Below, one piece after another: positions 1-12,300 of a stretch of 64,000 nt of DNA (the stretch's first letter is position 1; every line of letters begins with the position of its first letter). This DNA is from Rhyzopertha dominica (taxonomy: Eukaryota; Arthropoda; Insecta; Coleoptera; Bostrichidae): contig QCXZ01000003.1 in the NCBI GenBank assembly GCA_025024175.1, positions 2,356,001-2,420,000 of the forward strand. The letters are read 5' to 3'. The position numbers were made by a program, and so were the translations under genes. The notes beneath the pieces were generated by a model, which did not search any database, had not been told where the DNA came from, and was given only the letters and a program-made list of their open reading frames with translations.

Positions 1-112
1 ATTTCAAAATGACGAAAAAATAGCTATATGTATGACAATTTCGAAGCCTTAAGTAACTGCCTTTTATAAGTTTGTTATTTAATTGATCTCAGTCAATGGA
101 ATTGTCATTAGT

Positions 113-370
113 TTAAAGCAATGTTGCTTCGATCTAAAAAAAATAGAATTACAAAGAACAACACATTTCGGACACAATTTCTCTCAGAAATTAATGTTTT
201 GACAAAGCAACAAGAGAAGTACCTTTGCTATACAAGCGGTTAAAATTCATTGATAGAGTAAATCGGCTACTCACATCATACCCACATGTAGCTCTGCTCT
301 GTTTCTCCAGCGGTTTACAAACCGCCGCACAAACGAACGCAGACAACAAAATTAATACCACTGCTTTCAT
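113..370 (-). CDS. Small secreted peptide precursor, two-exon model
   Basis: Exon 1 (275..370) encodes 32 residues. It begins with a clear signal peptide (MKAVVLILLSAFVCAAVC), then a short charged stretch KPLEKQSR and ATCGYD, and ends in a good donor (GTGAGT) in phase 0. The best nearby acceptor, a long T-tract ending in TAG just above position 133, would add only IEATLL and a stop (113..133), giving a 38-residue product. The true second exon may instead lie outside the window. A second in-frame Met lies four codons upstream (382). The layout (signal peptide, short pro-segment ending in Arg, Cys soon after) resembles secreted antimicrobial or neuropeptide precursors, but I do not recognise a family. 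A TATA box sits about 45 bp upstream. Confidence 0.4.
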
Positions 371-416
371 CTCATACAACATAGTTTCTAATTCCAGTAG
401 GTCCCACTTCAGCACA

Positions 417-425
417 TATTTATAG
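417..425 (-). promoter_or_regulatory. TATA box of the small secreted-peptide gene
   Basis: On the minus strand this reads CTATAAATA, 35 bp before the first possible ATG (382) and 47 bp before the signal-peptide ATG (370). The spacing fits a TATA-driven start near 390 with a very short 5' leader. Confidence 0.45.
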
Positions 426-1508
426 CAACCGATTAAAAATGCACCACTGCTGAAGCAACACCACTACTGATGGATGCTACCATCAAACATTCTATTAATA
501 CTCATTTGGCAATAACCCGATAAAGTTACGAAGGATGCTAAACTATTTAACGACATAAGTGTTAAAAATCGATTGTTCTGACTATACTTTGACACCCGCA
601 TGAGTGTTTGTGGTATTGCTAAGTTGGCAAATACTTCAAAGTTTGATAATGATCATACAGCTGGTTATTTTTGTGCCACATACTATCTGTTCGTAAAGTA
701 AAGAGAAAATGGAGTGTATACAGTAAAAGATGAAGTCACTTATTGTGTTCGAAGTTCAGCAGGCTACAAATAATCCTTACAACAATTATTTTGTGTTTGC
801 AAAAAAACTATAAACCACAAATTTAATATTAGGATCCCAAATATTGATTGTACCTAGACAACTGTTATTTTTATCAAAAATAGAAGCATCTAACGTAAAA
901 GTCAGAAAGATAAAGAGGCTGGCATAATTAAGCAAAAAAAATTGAAGTATGTTTTGGCCAAAACCTCATACTCAACATAGGTAATAGGAACATGCTACTA
1001 TCATGTTACATTCAGCTTATCGCATTTCGATAAATTATTCTGATTTGTATCATATAAAATTGAACAAGTCCACTTATCTGAATAAAGATACAGTAGCAGA
1101 GAGGATGACATTGCACTACCGTTTTTCTTTCGGTACCATTTAATACTAATAGCGATAATTTATTTTCAACCCTTACGATAACTGAAGTTATAATCCAGAC
1201 CAATTGTACTGATAAAAACGTCTACCTTGAAAACGGGTAATTCAAATGTTTTTGTAACGTTGATGGCATCAAGTTGGAGATAAAAAACTCTTCAAACCTG
1301 GTTTAATTATTTTGGTTTTTTAAGCGACATAGAGCAATAATAGTTACTATAAAAAATATTAAATTTAAGGCACGTTTCAAAAAACATTTCAACCATTACT
1401 TTCCTAGTCTATTATTAACAAATCGGGCCAATAATTGATATGCAGTTCGTTCTTTATGTAACCTATGTAACAAGATATATCCAAAAAAGTGCTTTTCAAA
1501 ACAGTTTT
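426..1508. other. Intergenic, AT-rich, no gene seen
   Basis: AT-rich sequence with only short, unconvincing open frames on both strands. No splice-consistent exon set, RNA gene or clear repeat was recognised. Confidence 0.5.
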
Positions 1509-2700
1509 TATAATAATAATAATTTATTTTTTCTACATCGCAGATAAGTCAAAATACATATAATACATGTATTATAGGATTTGAACTTTATAGAATTCCT
1601 GCGTGGTATATATGGGGTTGTCCAAAAACAAACCCTTCAAATTTTTCTTTAGGGTTGGAGTCGTCAGGTCCTGCCAGCCACTAGGCAACTTGTTGTATAG
1701 GGATTGTTTTTCAGATGTCACTAGTCTGTGTCTAGTTACGGAGAGGTTTTTGTGCGCTCTAATATGGTGTTGGTGAGCCTCTTCTCTTCGCTGAAAGTGG
1801 TCCTTCATATGGTGTATGGTTATTATTTGGCTAATTGTGTATTATCAGTATTTGGTATTTTTTAAATAGTGGTCTGCATGGGGATGTCTGAGGAGATCCT
1901 TCCAGGGCTCGAACAGCCTTTTTTGCAACAGCAATATGTTTCTTGTATGAGCAGAGCTTGCCCATGCTTCGATGATGTACGTTAAATTGGAGTGGAACAT
2001 CGCATTTATCTTTCGAATGCGCCCAATTGCATAGATCACTTTGCTGAGTTTACTTGCCAGTTCATCGCAGTGTGTTTTCCAAGTCAATCTTGTGTCTAGA
2101 TGCAATCCTAGGAGCTTTGCAACTCCAGAGGGGCCCATTTTACGTGATGATGTGAACGTGACGTGTACTGTTTTTGCCTCATTTAGTTTAAGACCGTTTG
2201 CTGAAGTTTGGACACAGCTATTTCTGTCGTGGGTAGCAATAGTTGTGTCGTCTGCATATGGAAGACATAACGTATTTAAGTTTGCAGGCAAGTCGTTGAC
2301 ATACAGATTGAAAAAGAGTGGTCCTAGTACAGAACCCTGTGGCACTCCATAATGCATATTCATTGATTGACTAACTGCACCATTATGTGACACGATTTGT
2401 GTTCGATTTGTTAAATATGTTTTTACAATGTTGTTGGCCGTTCCTCTGAACCCATAATGTTCTGCTTTTTGTAAAAACACTTCATGTGACATGCAATCAA
2501 AAGCCTTGGATAAGTCACACATTTCAACTTGGCATGTGTGGTGCTGCTCAAAGGCTTCCGTTATGTAACGTAGAAGTTCCCTGCATAGGTCCCCATAGTA
2601 CTCTTTTAAACGCTCCTTAACCGAGATATAGCAAGATATATTTTGGCCCCTATTTTGGAAAAAGGGGGGTTCCGCTAAAAATGTTTGACAGTCGATCACG
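1509..2700 (-). mobile_element. 5'-truncated LINE (non-LTR retrotransposon), reverse transcriptase remnant
   Basis: The minus strand encodes the palm of a non-LTR reverse transcriptase (1845..2699). It has the DLSKAFDC block, YGVPQGSVLGPLFFNLYVND, and the catalytic YADD at about residues 150-153, followed by the thumb motif LGLHLDTRLTW. A separate frame (1572..1808) carries the usual C-terminal tail (LYNKLPSGW...LFLDNPIYTTQEFY), so the frame is broken near 1810-1845. The segment between YADD and the NGLKLN block is shorter than usual, suggesting an internal deletion. The 3' end is a short TTA-type repeat (1511..1523) next to an AATAAA on the element strand. There is no endonuclease domain. 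It is a dead, truncated copy just downstream of the 2932-4229 gene. The exact clade is not resolved. Confidence 0.85.
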
Positions 2701-2760
2701 CTATACCCCTTTGCTGGGGTGTTGATTTCAGTAGGATATGAAAAACCAAATACAGTACTC

Positions 2761-2766
2761 TTTATT
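2761..2766 (-). terminator. Poly(A) signal candidate for the 2932-4229 gene
   Basis: AATAAA on the minus strand about 165 bp past the stop codon, just before the LINE copy begins. Confidence 0.35.
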
Positions 2767-2931
2767 GCAGCATAACGTTTATTGTTTGGATTACATTTTC
2801 AATTGGTAATATTTCACACTAACAAACTCAATGAGAAAAAAAATGGGATTAATTGATTGCCCTGATAACTATACACAAGGAAACAACTGAAAAGTTAATG
2901 TAACTACACCCTTTTAAAGACAAACGAAACA

Positions 2932-4229
2932 TCATTTTTTATTCATACGATAATTATAATTCCACGAGCCGCTGTTTGTCGAGTAACGCAAAAATGGCTC
3001 ATTGAACACTTGAAAACTTTTTGGTGCTAAAGATTTCACTTCCTTAGCCAAGCGTCCAACTTCAGACATGGTAGTCAAATTACTAATTAAATTCGACCAA
3101 TTCTTGATGCAATGCTTCTGGATTTTTTGAAATATTTGTAAATAAAATGCGAGATCATCCACCAGGATCGGGTCGTTGTATGCGTTTTCTGCAAATACTT
3201 CATGTACGTCACGAAGCTTCGCCTTAATTCGAACAATTATAAAAGGCTGTACATTTGGCTTTGTGCTTAATAGAATGATTATTTCCCTAATTCTGCTCCG
3301 GTTTAACTGTAACTAAAGCATATAATGTGTTAAAAGTGGTAATAAAAACAGAATTGTGCTCGCTATAGGGAACATATTTTACCGTGTCCAAAATGTTGCA
3401 ATGAGGCTGTTTATTCCAACATTGAGTTCATTTTCGGTAAAAGTCTTCCTCTTGTGTATGAGTGAAAACAATTATAAGAAGGAGGTATTTACCGCGGTTT
3501 ATAAATTAGACAGGGTAAAATATTTTCCTTATATTATACATTGTTATATTATTATATTTATAAATTAAAATGTTATTATCAAAAGTCACTTTCCACTTTA
3601 CATATATTGTTAAAAAACATTTACTTATTTGAGAAAAAACTCTAGTTACAAGCATAGCGATATTTTTGATAGAGAAGTACTCCACACTCGTCTCAACCTG
3701 TACATATAGAGAATATAGGTACCTACTTTACAGTCATCCACATCTTGCCACCTTTTATCGTTAGCGTAGTCAAATAAATCACCAACAAACTGCTGCATTA
3801 CAGAAGTATTATAACTGTCCAGGAATAAACCATTTTTATGAAAAACAGCAAGGGCCTCCAACATCTCATTGAAAATCTTCGTGTATCGATTAAAATTTAT
3901 CATAAGGTCATGCCTTATAACGAACAGCACATAGTCAAAAAGCGTTTTTAAGCATTTCGAAAGTACTAGCTTTATATCTGAACAATTGAGCCAATCCTGT
4001 AGTTTCTTTGATGGGTATAAGATAGCGCTTTCCGTGACGTTTCCCACACCACACAAGGAAAATGCCACGTGTTTGGGATTTATGTAAGAGGAACGATTTA
4101 AACGATTATAAATTTCCTCTATCCGTTTGACGAAGTCGATAAGCAACTCCAAGTGTTCTTCGCTGGTATCTAGCAATAATTATTATTAATAGAGTAATTT
4201 GAATTAAGATTAAAGCTTTTACCGTTCAT
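2932..4229 (-). CDS. Three-exon gene of uncertain identity, possibly serendipity-alpha-like
   Basis: Exons are 4223..4229 (only ATGAACG), 3727..4169 and 2932..3306. All introns are GT..AG and the phases match exactly, giving 274 residues. The protein is predicted to be almost wholly alpha-helical with no signal peptide or membrane segment. The central part includes HLELLIDFVKRIEEIYNRL, and the last exon LRDVHEVFAENAYNDPILVD and WSNLISNLTTMSEVGRLAKE. This recalls the helical Serendipity-alpha proteins, which are vinculin/alpha-catenin-like and act in blastoderm cellularisation. The resemblance is from memory and weak, and those proteins are longer. The 7-nt coding first exon is unusual. The gene is divergent from Tim13, 448 bp apart. 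I am fairly sure it is a gene and unsure what it is. Confidence 0.55.
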
Positions 4230-4553
4230 TTTCTTATTTTTTATATTTGTATAGTATTTACATGTGTGATAATGACTATTAATAATTGAATTCTAATAAA
4301 CATGACCGTCATTTTGTTTTATACAAAGCCAACTTTGGGTTTATTTCTGAATTTAATCCATCTGTAATCAAATCTTTGTTTAATATTCAATTCGGAAAAT
4401 CGAAATTCTAAATTCTATGCAGAATTTCCTCCCAATCAATTCCAGTCATATTGATTAATATTTCTTTATTGTGCATAATGGGAAAATCGACAGATTATTA
4501 ATAACAAATCCATCAGATGAAGAGTTACCAGAGATATTTCTAATGTCACTAAA

Positions 4554-4578
4554 GTCCCTAGATATATAATCTAGGGAC
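4554..4578. repeat. Perfect 10-bp inverted repeat (hairpin) in a divergent promoter
   Basis: Arms GTCCCTAGAT (4554..4563) and ATCTAGGGAC (4569..4578) are separated by a 5-nt ATATA loop. It lies between the divergent starts at 4229 and 4678. Confidence 0.7.
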
Positions 4579-4677
4579 CTTAATCCCAATGTCGGAGCAG
4601 TCGTCCTGTCCTAACCTATGATCTTTTACCTAACCCCAAAATAAAATCAGTGGTTTATCCCAAAATTTTATGACACA

Positions 4678-5061
4678 ATGGATTCTTTGGGAAGTGGATT
4701 GACCGGCTCTCAGAAAGACGAATTAATGGACCAAGTAAAACAACAAATAGCCGTAGCCAATGCTCAAGAACTTCTGACGGTAAGTTGTATAGCAAAGAAA
4801 AATACACTTAACCTCAAATATTCTTGGAATTTTTGTAGAAGATGACTGAGAAATGTTTCAAAAAGTGTATATCAAAACCAGGAACCTCACTAGATAGCTC
4901 AGAGCAGGTAAGAATGGAATTGCATTGTTGTTTTGTGACACATATTCATTTTATTATTTTAGAAATGTGTGGCGATGTGTATGGACCGATATATGGATTC
5001 GTGGAACCTCATATCAAAGGCGTATAGTGTGAGATTACAGAAGGAGAGAAGTCGTATGTGA
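4678..5061 (+). CDS. Tim13: Mitochondrial import chaperone subunit Tim13
   Basis: Exons 4678..4779, 4839..4907 and 4963..5061, all phase 0, encode 89 residues. The protein is a small Tim of the intermembrane space. With Tim8 it forms a hexameric chaperone that escorts hydrophobic precursors to the TIM22 complex. The two CX3C halves are visible: CFKKC in exon 2 and CVAMC in exon 3, spaced as in the family, with the typical lead-in [11 protein letters not shown] and the C-terminal [12 protein letters not shown]. Length is normal for the family. Splice donors (GTAAGT, GTAAGA) and T-rich acceptors are strong. It is transcribed away from the 2932-4229 gene, and a poly(A) signal lies 74 bp past the stop. 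Confidence 0.94.
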
Positions 5062-5134
5062 AAACAATATGAACTCAATAGTGATTTTTCGTTGTTATTT
5101 GTACAATGGTTTTACATAACTTTTGCACATGTAA

Positions 5135-5140
5135 AATAAA
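5135..5140 (+). terminator. Poly(A) signal of Tim13
   Basis: AATAAA 74 bp after the Tim13 stop codon. Confidence 0.7.
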
Positions 5141-7069
5141 AGGGTGATAATTATTTTATTACTGCCAGTGTTGTTGTTGTTTGCTAGTTGCAGTTTCATG
5201 TGCAAATGTTAAAAAAACATTTAGATGTGAATTGTTTGAGACAATATACTTATTTACCAGCTTGAAATAAAACGTAAGTACAAACAGTGAGAGATTAACC
5301 TGATACCTATATAATAATAATAATCATAAAATACATCTACTCCTACTTCCAAATTTATTTTTCGCAAAGGCAAATGCCATGTTTTCAACTGCTATGTAGT
5401 CTTACTCGGCGGTTAAACAAGTTTAAATGTAAGGTAAGTATGGATATAGTGGTGTTGGAAGTATTTGTTGCTTACATTTTCTGTATTTACGAGGTGATTT
5501 GAATTGCGTTTAATTTAAACAGCCTCTAAGGGGTTCCAGTTTGTGCAGGTTGACGGTTTCATATTTTTGATGTTATTGATTATCCACAGTGTCACCTAAT
5601 AGGTTTTGAATATAAACCTATTACCAAAGAAAGATTAAAATTTCATTTAGGAAATATGAATGAATTCCTTTCAAAAAAAACAAAACAAGGAAGTCTTCTC
5701 TAGGAAAATATTTGGATCTACCACACAAATCAAAATCGGTTACTACTGTGTGAACAAAGGCGCAGTTTCAAAAATTTTAAAACATAATAAGTATCACACA
5801 TATAAATGACATCGAATCATATTTATAGACACACCCTGTATGTAGCTTAAAAAATTTTGTTTGCTGTACGCATTTTACAGTTGAGGCTATGCAGAACTAT
5901 CTAAAAAGAGTACCCTTTTCTCAATAAACTAAATGTAAAAAAACTTCCATAAGTTGCCATCTTTCATAAACACAGTGTAGATACCTATATGTCATATAGT
6001 CATGTAGTAGCAGCGATGAGACTTAAGAATATGCTGATGTTCGCATACTTGGTATCTTGTATAATGTATAAATATATATGTACAACTGAAGACTTTGGTG
6101 CAAAAACTGGCCTAGTCCTCTAAAAGTGGTAAATTGACTTTTTGTATGGGTTATGTATTTTCAATTATCACCGACTGTTTTGTGCAAAAATTAGACCACT
6201 GAAGTATACCGATAATATCTATTTAAAAACAAAAATTTCGAATGTGTCAAACTGATTGCAAAATACAGCATGTTTTGTTTTCTCATAAATGTTTATTTGG
6301 CTGGTTTTAGCACAATATTAACAAAATTATATTTTTTCGTCTATATGATTCACAGATCTTTATTCTCAGCACATGAAGTTGCAAACCAATTAAAATTGAA
6401 CAAAATTTTCGCAATAATATCTTTTAAACATAGTTGTTATATAAAATAGAAATGCAGCCAAAAAAGTAATGTCAGTAGGGGTTTAACATTATTAAAGAAA
6501 AGGCAATATAGCTTTTTAAAGCTTTTTTAATGACAAGACACAGTTTAGTAAAAAAAACACAATAGATTCAGGCACTTACGTGTTAGCAGTATTAAGTACA
6601 AATGATTACTAACCGACAATAAATTACAATGATAACTATCGCGTAAAATGTGATTAAGTACAACATGGAATGTAAATAACATTAACACCTATGAAGTAAA
6701 ATATGGCAAAATACATAACAAATCACCATTCTTCTAAGTTAAAAAATGAAAAATTTATGACGAAAATATTGATGTTAAAATAAGATTTTAGCAATCTAGC
6801 AAAAAAAAATGATATATTACTATATACATTTGCAAAACAGCATTGTAGATTTGCAACAATCTAAAAATATATTGACTTGACCAGGGCACTTTTGGGACGG
6901 ACTAAAGAATTATTTTAGCGTGTATCATTCAAACGCAGTCGTTTGCACTCAGCTGCCATATTAAAATACAGTAAAACATGTGCTATGGTTGATAAAAAAT
7001 CATGACATTAGTGTTGCTTACGATTTTGGATTATTTATTCCCACATTTTCCACAACACAGTAAATAGAA
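5141..7069. other. Intergenic with repeat debris; CEP43 3' end
   Basis: No exon is supported. It contains one copy of the recurrent ACACCCTGTA motif (5831..5840). On the minus strand an AATAAA lies 31 bp past the CEP43 stop (7034..7039). The rest is AT-rich with no recognisable structure. Confidence 0.45.
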
Positions 7070-8363
7070 CTAGCTAGCAGTAGAATTAGAAATATCATCA
7101 AAATCTTCGCTAGTTACTGAACTAACGATGCTGTCATTGTTCGTCGACACATTAAACTTTTCAAAATCGTGCCTCGTATTTTCCTCTACCTTCATCTCGG
7201 TTTCATCCTTTTCACTGACGCTCACCTCCAACAAATTCACCTTTGATCCATTTGTCTTCAGCAAGGTTCCTCGATGCATTGACAGCTCCATCTCGCTGCC
7301 TGACATGAAGTCCTCTTCGTAACTGTCGAGTCCATCAAGATCCATGTCCAAGAGCTTGTCGACTTCCTTCAAACTCGTTTTCTCCTTGAATTCTTTGTTG
7401 TACAGAGATGGTAATATCAGCGAATCGTTTGCTCTTGCTTTGTTCATTTGAAGGGGGGATAGCGTCCCTTTCGGTTTGAATTTCTCAGTCTTTTGTGGCG
7501 ACAGCTTCAACTTATCTACTGAAATATCTGCTTTTGAACACAGTTTCGTTTCTTTTACTACGGGAGGTGGTAACTCCAGTTCTTCGATGCTTTGGTCAAT
7601 CAAATTTTTTGGTGATTCACCCGACGACTTAATGCTGTTATCAAGGTCTTTCAAACCAGCATCGCTTTCGCTTTCTGTATTTGAACAAGGAACTGAATCA
7701 CAACCGTTTACTTCACTCACTTTAATTGTGATGTTTTCAAAGATGTCATTCTTCGGAGAACTAACCACAAATGTTTCATTGAAAGCTGCAGTTTTCGGTG
7801 GGGCAAGAATCGAAGCTGTATCGACTTTTTCTGTTATACTGCTACCTTTAGAATCAACAGTCTCGTTATGACTACTGTAGTTTGTTACATCAGTCTTATC
7901 GTTAACGTCCCTCACTTTAAGTAAATTGATAAGCTGCAGTAAGATAGGCAGTGAAGAATCCTCATCTATTTCTAAAATAGCCAAATCATCAATTATTCTC
8001 TCTCTACCTTCGTATTTATAACAAGTTCCTGAATAACTTTCGGCATCGAACACAGCTGCTGTGCAGTCCAAGTTATAAAACTCCAAAAACTCTTTGACTA
8101 TACAAAACATTAGCTTTCCATGCACAGTGTCCGTGTGGGTTTTGATTTTATTATTGAATAGTGGCTGCTTTTTATTCACGTTTTCGTCTTCATCCAAAGC
8201 CAAGAAGATGCTAGCTCGTAACTGTGCCTAAAAGAAAAATGTCATGCGAAAAAATTACAAAAGTATATCTTTCCTCATTTACTCTTATTTTTGCCAAGCT
8301 TCCATTGTCTTCTAACGCTTGAGTTACTAAATCACGCAACTCAGTATCCTCTTCTAAAGACAT
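7070..8363 (-). CDS. CEP43: Centrosomal protein 43 / FGFR1 oncogene partner (FOP), LisH protein
   Basis: Exons 8283..8363 and 7070..8227 (phase 0) encode 412 residues. The N terminus EEDTELRDLV...SLAKIR, followed by AQLRASIFLALDEDE, matches the start of vertebrate FOP closely. The LisH dimerisation region lies at about residues 64-95 (GKLMFCIVKEFLEFYNLDCT), followed by the conserved GRERIIDDLAILE block. The remainder is acidic, Ser-rich and probably disordered, as in the family, and length is near the human protein. FOP sits at centriolar subdistal appendages and satellites, anchors microtubules and aids ciliogenesis. The open frame of exon 2 alone lacks the conserved start; the upstream exon supplies it. 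Confidence 0.88.
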
Positions 8364-9075
8364 TCTTAATCTTAGAGGTTAGAGTTAGAGGTTTAAAACA
8401 CTCAAAATGGAGAAACTAGCCGAAAATCTCGAAAGTTACCAGATTAAAAAGTAAAAAGGGTTGACAACAGATAAAATCTTTGAGTATAGAAATTGTAAAT
8501 AATCGAAGATAAAATTCCAGCAACACGTCTACGTATATTAAAATAAAATTCTAAAGGTAGACAGCTAAGGCCACAGGTAGACTCAGAGACATTTAAATTT
8601 ATCAATTTTTGTTTTGACAGGTATCTTTGGTGTTGACGCTATTTTGNNAACATGCTGACAGTAGCTTTAGCGTTGCCGAATTAAAAATTTTTCTTGTAAT
8701 ATACCTACCATGTGAAAAATATGTTACCTTCATTTTCTAGTTGCACTTAAAAAAAAATCAAGTTAATGTACCTATTTGGATGCCTTGTTGTGTATAGGTA
8801 TATCCTAAAACGTTTCTTTTGATAGGTATAGGTATGTTCAGTAGGTAAGTATTTTAATACCTGATAGATTGATAACAGACAGCTTCAAGGTTTTTAAATT
8901 AAAACTAGAACATTGTTTAAAGCATGTCTTAGGGTTTTTTTATTTTGCTAGTNGCAAAAGTCATTTAGTTATTGAGCATATACGTATGGTGTACCACAAG
9001 GCAAAGTATAATNGGTCTGTNTTNTTATTTTATTGTACTTATATGGGTATCAATTCAAATGAATTTGTCATATTA
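8364..9075. other. Intergenic with unresolved bases
   Basis: Upstream of CEP43. AT-rich, several N bases (8647-8648 and around 8953-9024), no supported exon. Two TTGACA motifs lie in the likely CEP43 promoter (about 8461 and 8633). Confidence 0.4.
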
Positions 9076-9080
9076 CCATC
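9076..9080. repeat. Target-site duplication of the Gypsy element, left copy
   Basis: CCATC directly before the left LTR; the same 5 bp follow the right LTR. Confidence 0.85.
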
Positions 9081-9328
9081 TTTAGGATTCAGGGCCGTCG
9101 ACTCGTTATAATAATAATGGCGAGAATCCTATATTAAACTATATTTTAACAGAAATTACATTCGGTTTTCTTTACCAACTGACAACTTCAAAACACTGAC
9201 CATGACTAACTAGAAAAAATGCAAAAATGTAGAAAGATGCGACGAAGCTTTCGCAGTCGACTCCGTCTATTAATGCGTCGGCCTTGCGCTTCAGCTACTT
9301 CAGGCTGTGAAACTCTCGGCGCGCCACA
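9081..9328 (-). repeat. 3' LTR of the Gypsy element (248 bp)
   Basis: On the element strand it begins TGTGGCGCGCC and ends ...GAATCCTAAA. The inner edge abuts the polypurine tract and the outer edge the CCATC duplication. It matches the other LTR along its full length. Confidence 0.95.
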
Positions 9329-9330
9329 TA

Positions 9331-9340
9331 CCCCCCTTCC
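9331..9340 (-). promoter_or_regulatory. Polypurine tract of the Gypsy element
   Basis: GGAAGGGGGG on the minus strand, two bases before the 3' LTR; the usual primer site for plus-strand DNA synthesis. Confidence 0.8.
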
Positions 9341-9355
9341 AGAAACGGAGTGTAT

Positions 9356-12300
9356 TTACCAGCAAACTTGTAAAGTATCAGGAAATTTTACGCGTCTTCC
9401 TGCTCTTGTTATTGTGTTTTCACTGATATTTTCTTGTCTTTGGCCTTCTGGAAGCAGTGGGGATATTAGAATTATATCATTTGGCTTACCCTGATCATCC
9501 TCTGCTGCAACATAGGCTGGTTTCAAACGGTTTAGCGTTACGGTTTTTATAATGCCTTTAATGTTTACTTGGAAATTGTGATCTCCTTTGTTCACAACTT
9601 GATATGGGCCTTCATATGGCGGGTCTAAACCTTTTTTGGTTGCATCTCTGCGAATGAAAACGTGCGATGCCGTTTTCAAATCTTTAAAGACAAATGGTTT
9701 GACTGTTCCATGCTTAACTGCGTCTACTGGACGGAGCTTGATAAAATGGTCTCTGATGTTGTGCAGGAATTCTGAAACACTGGATCTAATGGTCGGTACG
9801 CTACTTGATAGGAACTCTCCAGGAAGTCGCAGAGGTTCACCATACACCATCTCTGCAGATGTGGTGTTCAAGTCTTCCTTCCAGGCTGATCGTATCCCTA
9901 ACAATATAGTGGGTAGCACCTTCGTCCATACCTGCGTTCCATGGCACCTGATAGCGGATTTTAATTGACGATGTAAACGCTCCACCATACCGTTCGCTTG
10001 TGGATGATAAGCGCACGTACGGATATGACTGCAGCCCATCAATGCATTGAGCTCCCGGAATAAGTTTGATTCGAACTGACGTCCCTGATCGGTTGTTATT
10101 CGCAAAGGAGTTCCAAATCTCGATACCCATCCAGAATAGAACGCACGAGCAATCGTAGCTGCTTCGATGTCACGTACTGGGAAAACTTCAGGCCAACGGG
10201 TGAAACGGTCTACGCAGGTAAGGGCATACCTGTACCCCTCAGAAATGGGAAGTGGCCCAATCATATCGATATGTACATGTTCGAATCTTGTCGAAGGCGA
10301 TGTGAAAACCCCTGGTGCAGGTGTTGTGTGCCTTGAGACTTTCATCTGCTGACACGGAATGCACTCACGAGCCCATCTTCTGCAGTCCTTCTTGATTGAT
10401 GGCCAAACGAAACGTTGAGTAACCAGTTTGATGGTCGCTTTTATCCCTGGATGTGATAATTGGTGCAAAGAATCGAATGCTGCTTTTCTGAATTGTGTAG
10501 GTAGAAAAGGCTTGGCGACGTTGGTGGAAACATCACAATAAAGTGCAGTGTTACTACCAGGTATCTCTATTTTCTTGATCTGCAAGCTAGTTTTTGATTC
10601 CAAGAAGTTTTGCAATTCTGGGTCATTTTCTTGACAACGAGCTAGCTTATCGTAGTTAATGTATTCTGTTATTTCTTCTACTCTTGATAGTGCATCAGCG
10701 ACAATGTTAGTACTTCCAGAGATATGCCTGATATCGGTGCTGAATTGACCAATATAATCAAGATATCGAAACTGACGAGGTGAACATTTTTCGGGTTTCT
10801 GTCTGAAAGCAAACGTTATCGGTTTGTGATCAGTGAAAATTGTAAATGGACGTCCTTCCACCATGTGGCGGAAATGCCTTATTGCTGCATATATTGCGAG
10901 GAGTTCTCTATCGTATGCCGAGTATTTCTTTTCAGTCATAGAAAACTTCCGTGAGAAAAATGCAAGTGGTTGCCAAGCTCCATGGACGAACTGCTGTAGT
11001 ACCGCTCCTGCTGCATAATCTGAAGCGTCGCTGACAATGGCTAGTGCAGCTTCGGGCTGGGGATGGGCAAGTGTCGCAGCTTCCGCCAGGCTTTTCTTGC
11101 AATCCGCAAATGCTTGCAGGGCTTCTGTTGTCCAACTGATCGGCGATTTCCCTTTTACATTTCCGCGAAGCAGGTCATGTAATGGCGCTTGAATTGTAGC
11201 TGCCCTTGGAATAAAGCGTCTGTAGAAGTTGGCCATACCCAGGAATTGACGCAACTCTTTGGCAGTGTTAGGTTTGGGAAATCTTAAAATTGCTTCCGTT
11301 TTCTCTGTTGGTGGCTGAATACCATTCTCGGAAACGTGGTATCCAAGGAAGTTTACGCTTGGTTGACCTAAAGAACACTTTGCTGGATTAATAAGTACCC
11401 CGTACTTACTTAATCGCTGAAAGACTTCTTCCAGATGTTGTTGATGTTCTTCAGTGGTTGAAGACGCTATCAGGATGTCATCGATGTAGGCATATACGAA
11501 CTGTAAACCCCTTAACACTTCGTCAATGAACCGTTGGAAAGTTTGTCCTGCGTTCCGCAATCCGTATGACATGTAAATGAACTCAAACATTCCAAACGGT
11601 GTCGTGATGGCTGTTTTGTGCACATCCTCCGGAGCTACTGGAATCTGGTTGTATGCACGCACAAGGTCTAGGGTCGAAAACACTTTTTTTCCATATAGCA
11701 TGTGAGAGAAATCCTCGATGTGTGGAACGGGATATCGGTCCGGTATTGTTCTTGCGTTCAAAGTTCTATAATCACCGCACATTCTCCAAGCGTTATTCTT
11801 CTTTGGGACCATATGTAAGGGTGATGACCAGTTGCTTTTTGAGGGTCGCACAATACCCATTTTCTGCATTTCCTGGAACTCCGCTTTGGCTAAACGTAGC
11901 TTTTCCGGGGCCAGGCGTCGTGGTTTGCAGCTGCTTGGTGGTCCTGGTGTTGTATCTATGTGATGATACGTGTTGTGCTTGGGTTCGACATGCATTCCAG
12001 GTGGACGAGTTATTTCTGGAAACTTCGATAATAGCCAATGAAAGTTCATCGTTTCACTTATCGACCGGATGTGTAAAACTTCACTTTTTGTTACTTCCTG
12101 TCCCTTTGCAGAAAGTGTGGTTGTGCTGTCTACTAAGCGCTTGTTGCGTATGTCTACAAGCAACCCATAATATGCTAAAAAGTCTGCTCCGATAATTGGC
12201 CGTGAAACATCCGCTACTATAAACTGCCACGAAAAATCTCTACGAAGGCCTAAATTTAGTGTTAACGTTAAAAAACCATAAGTCGCGATCGCAGTACTAT

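Noticed and set aside
3356..3568. 70-codon plus-strand frame
   Set aside because: Lies inside the intron of the 2932-4229 gene on the other strand; no support.
9219..9494. Plus-strand open frame of about 90 codons
   Set aside because: It lies across the LTR and the end of pol on the opposite strand; a shadow.
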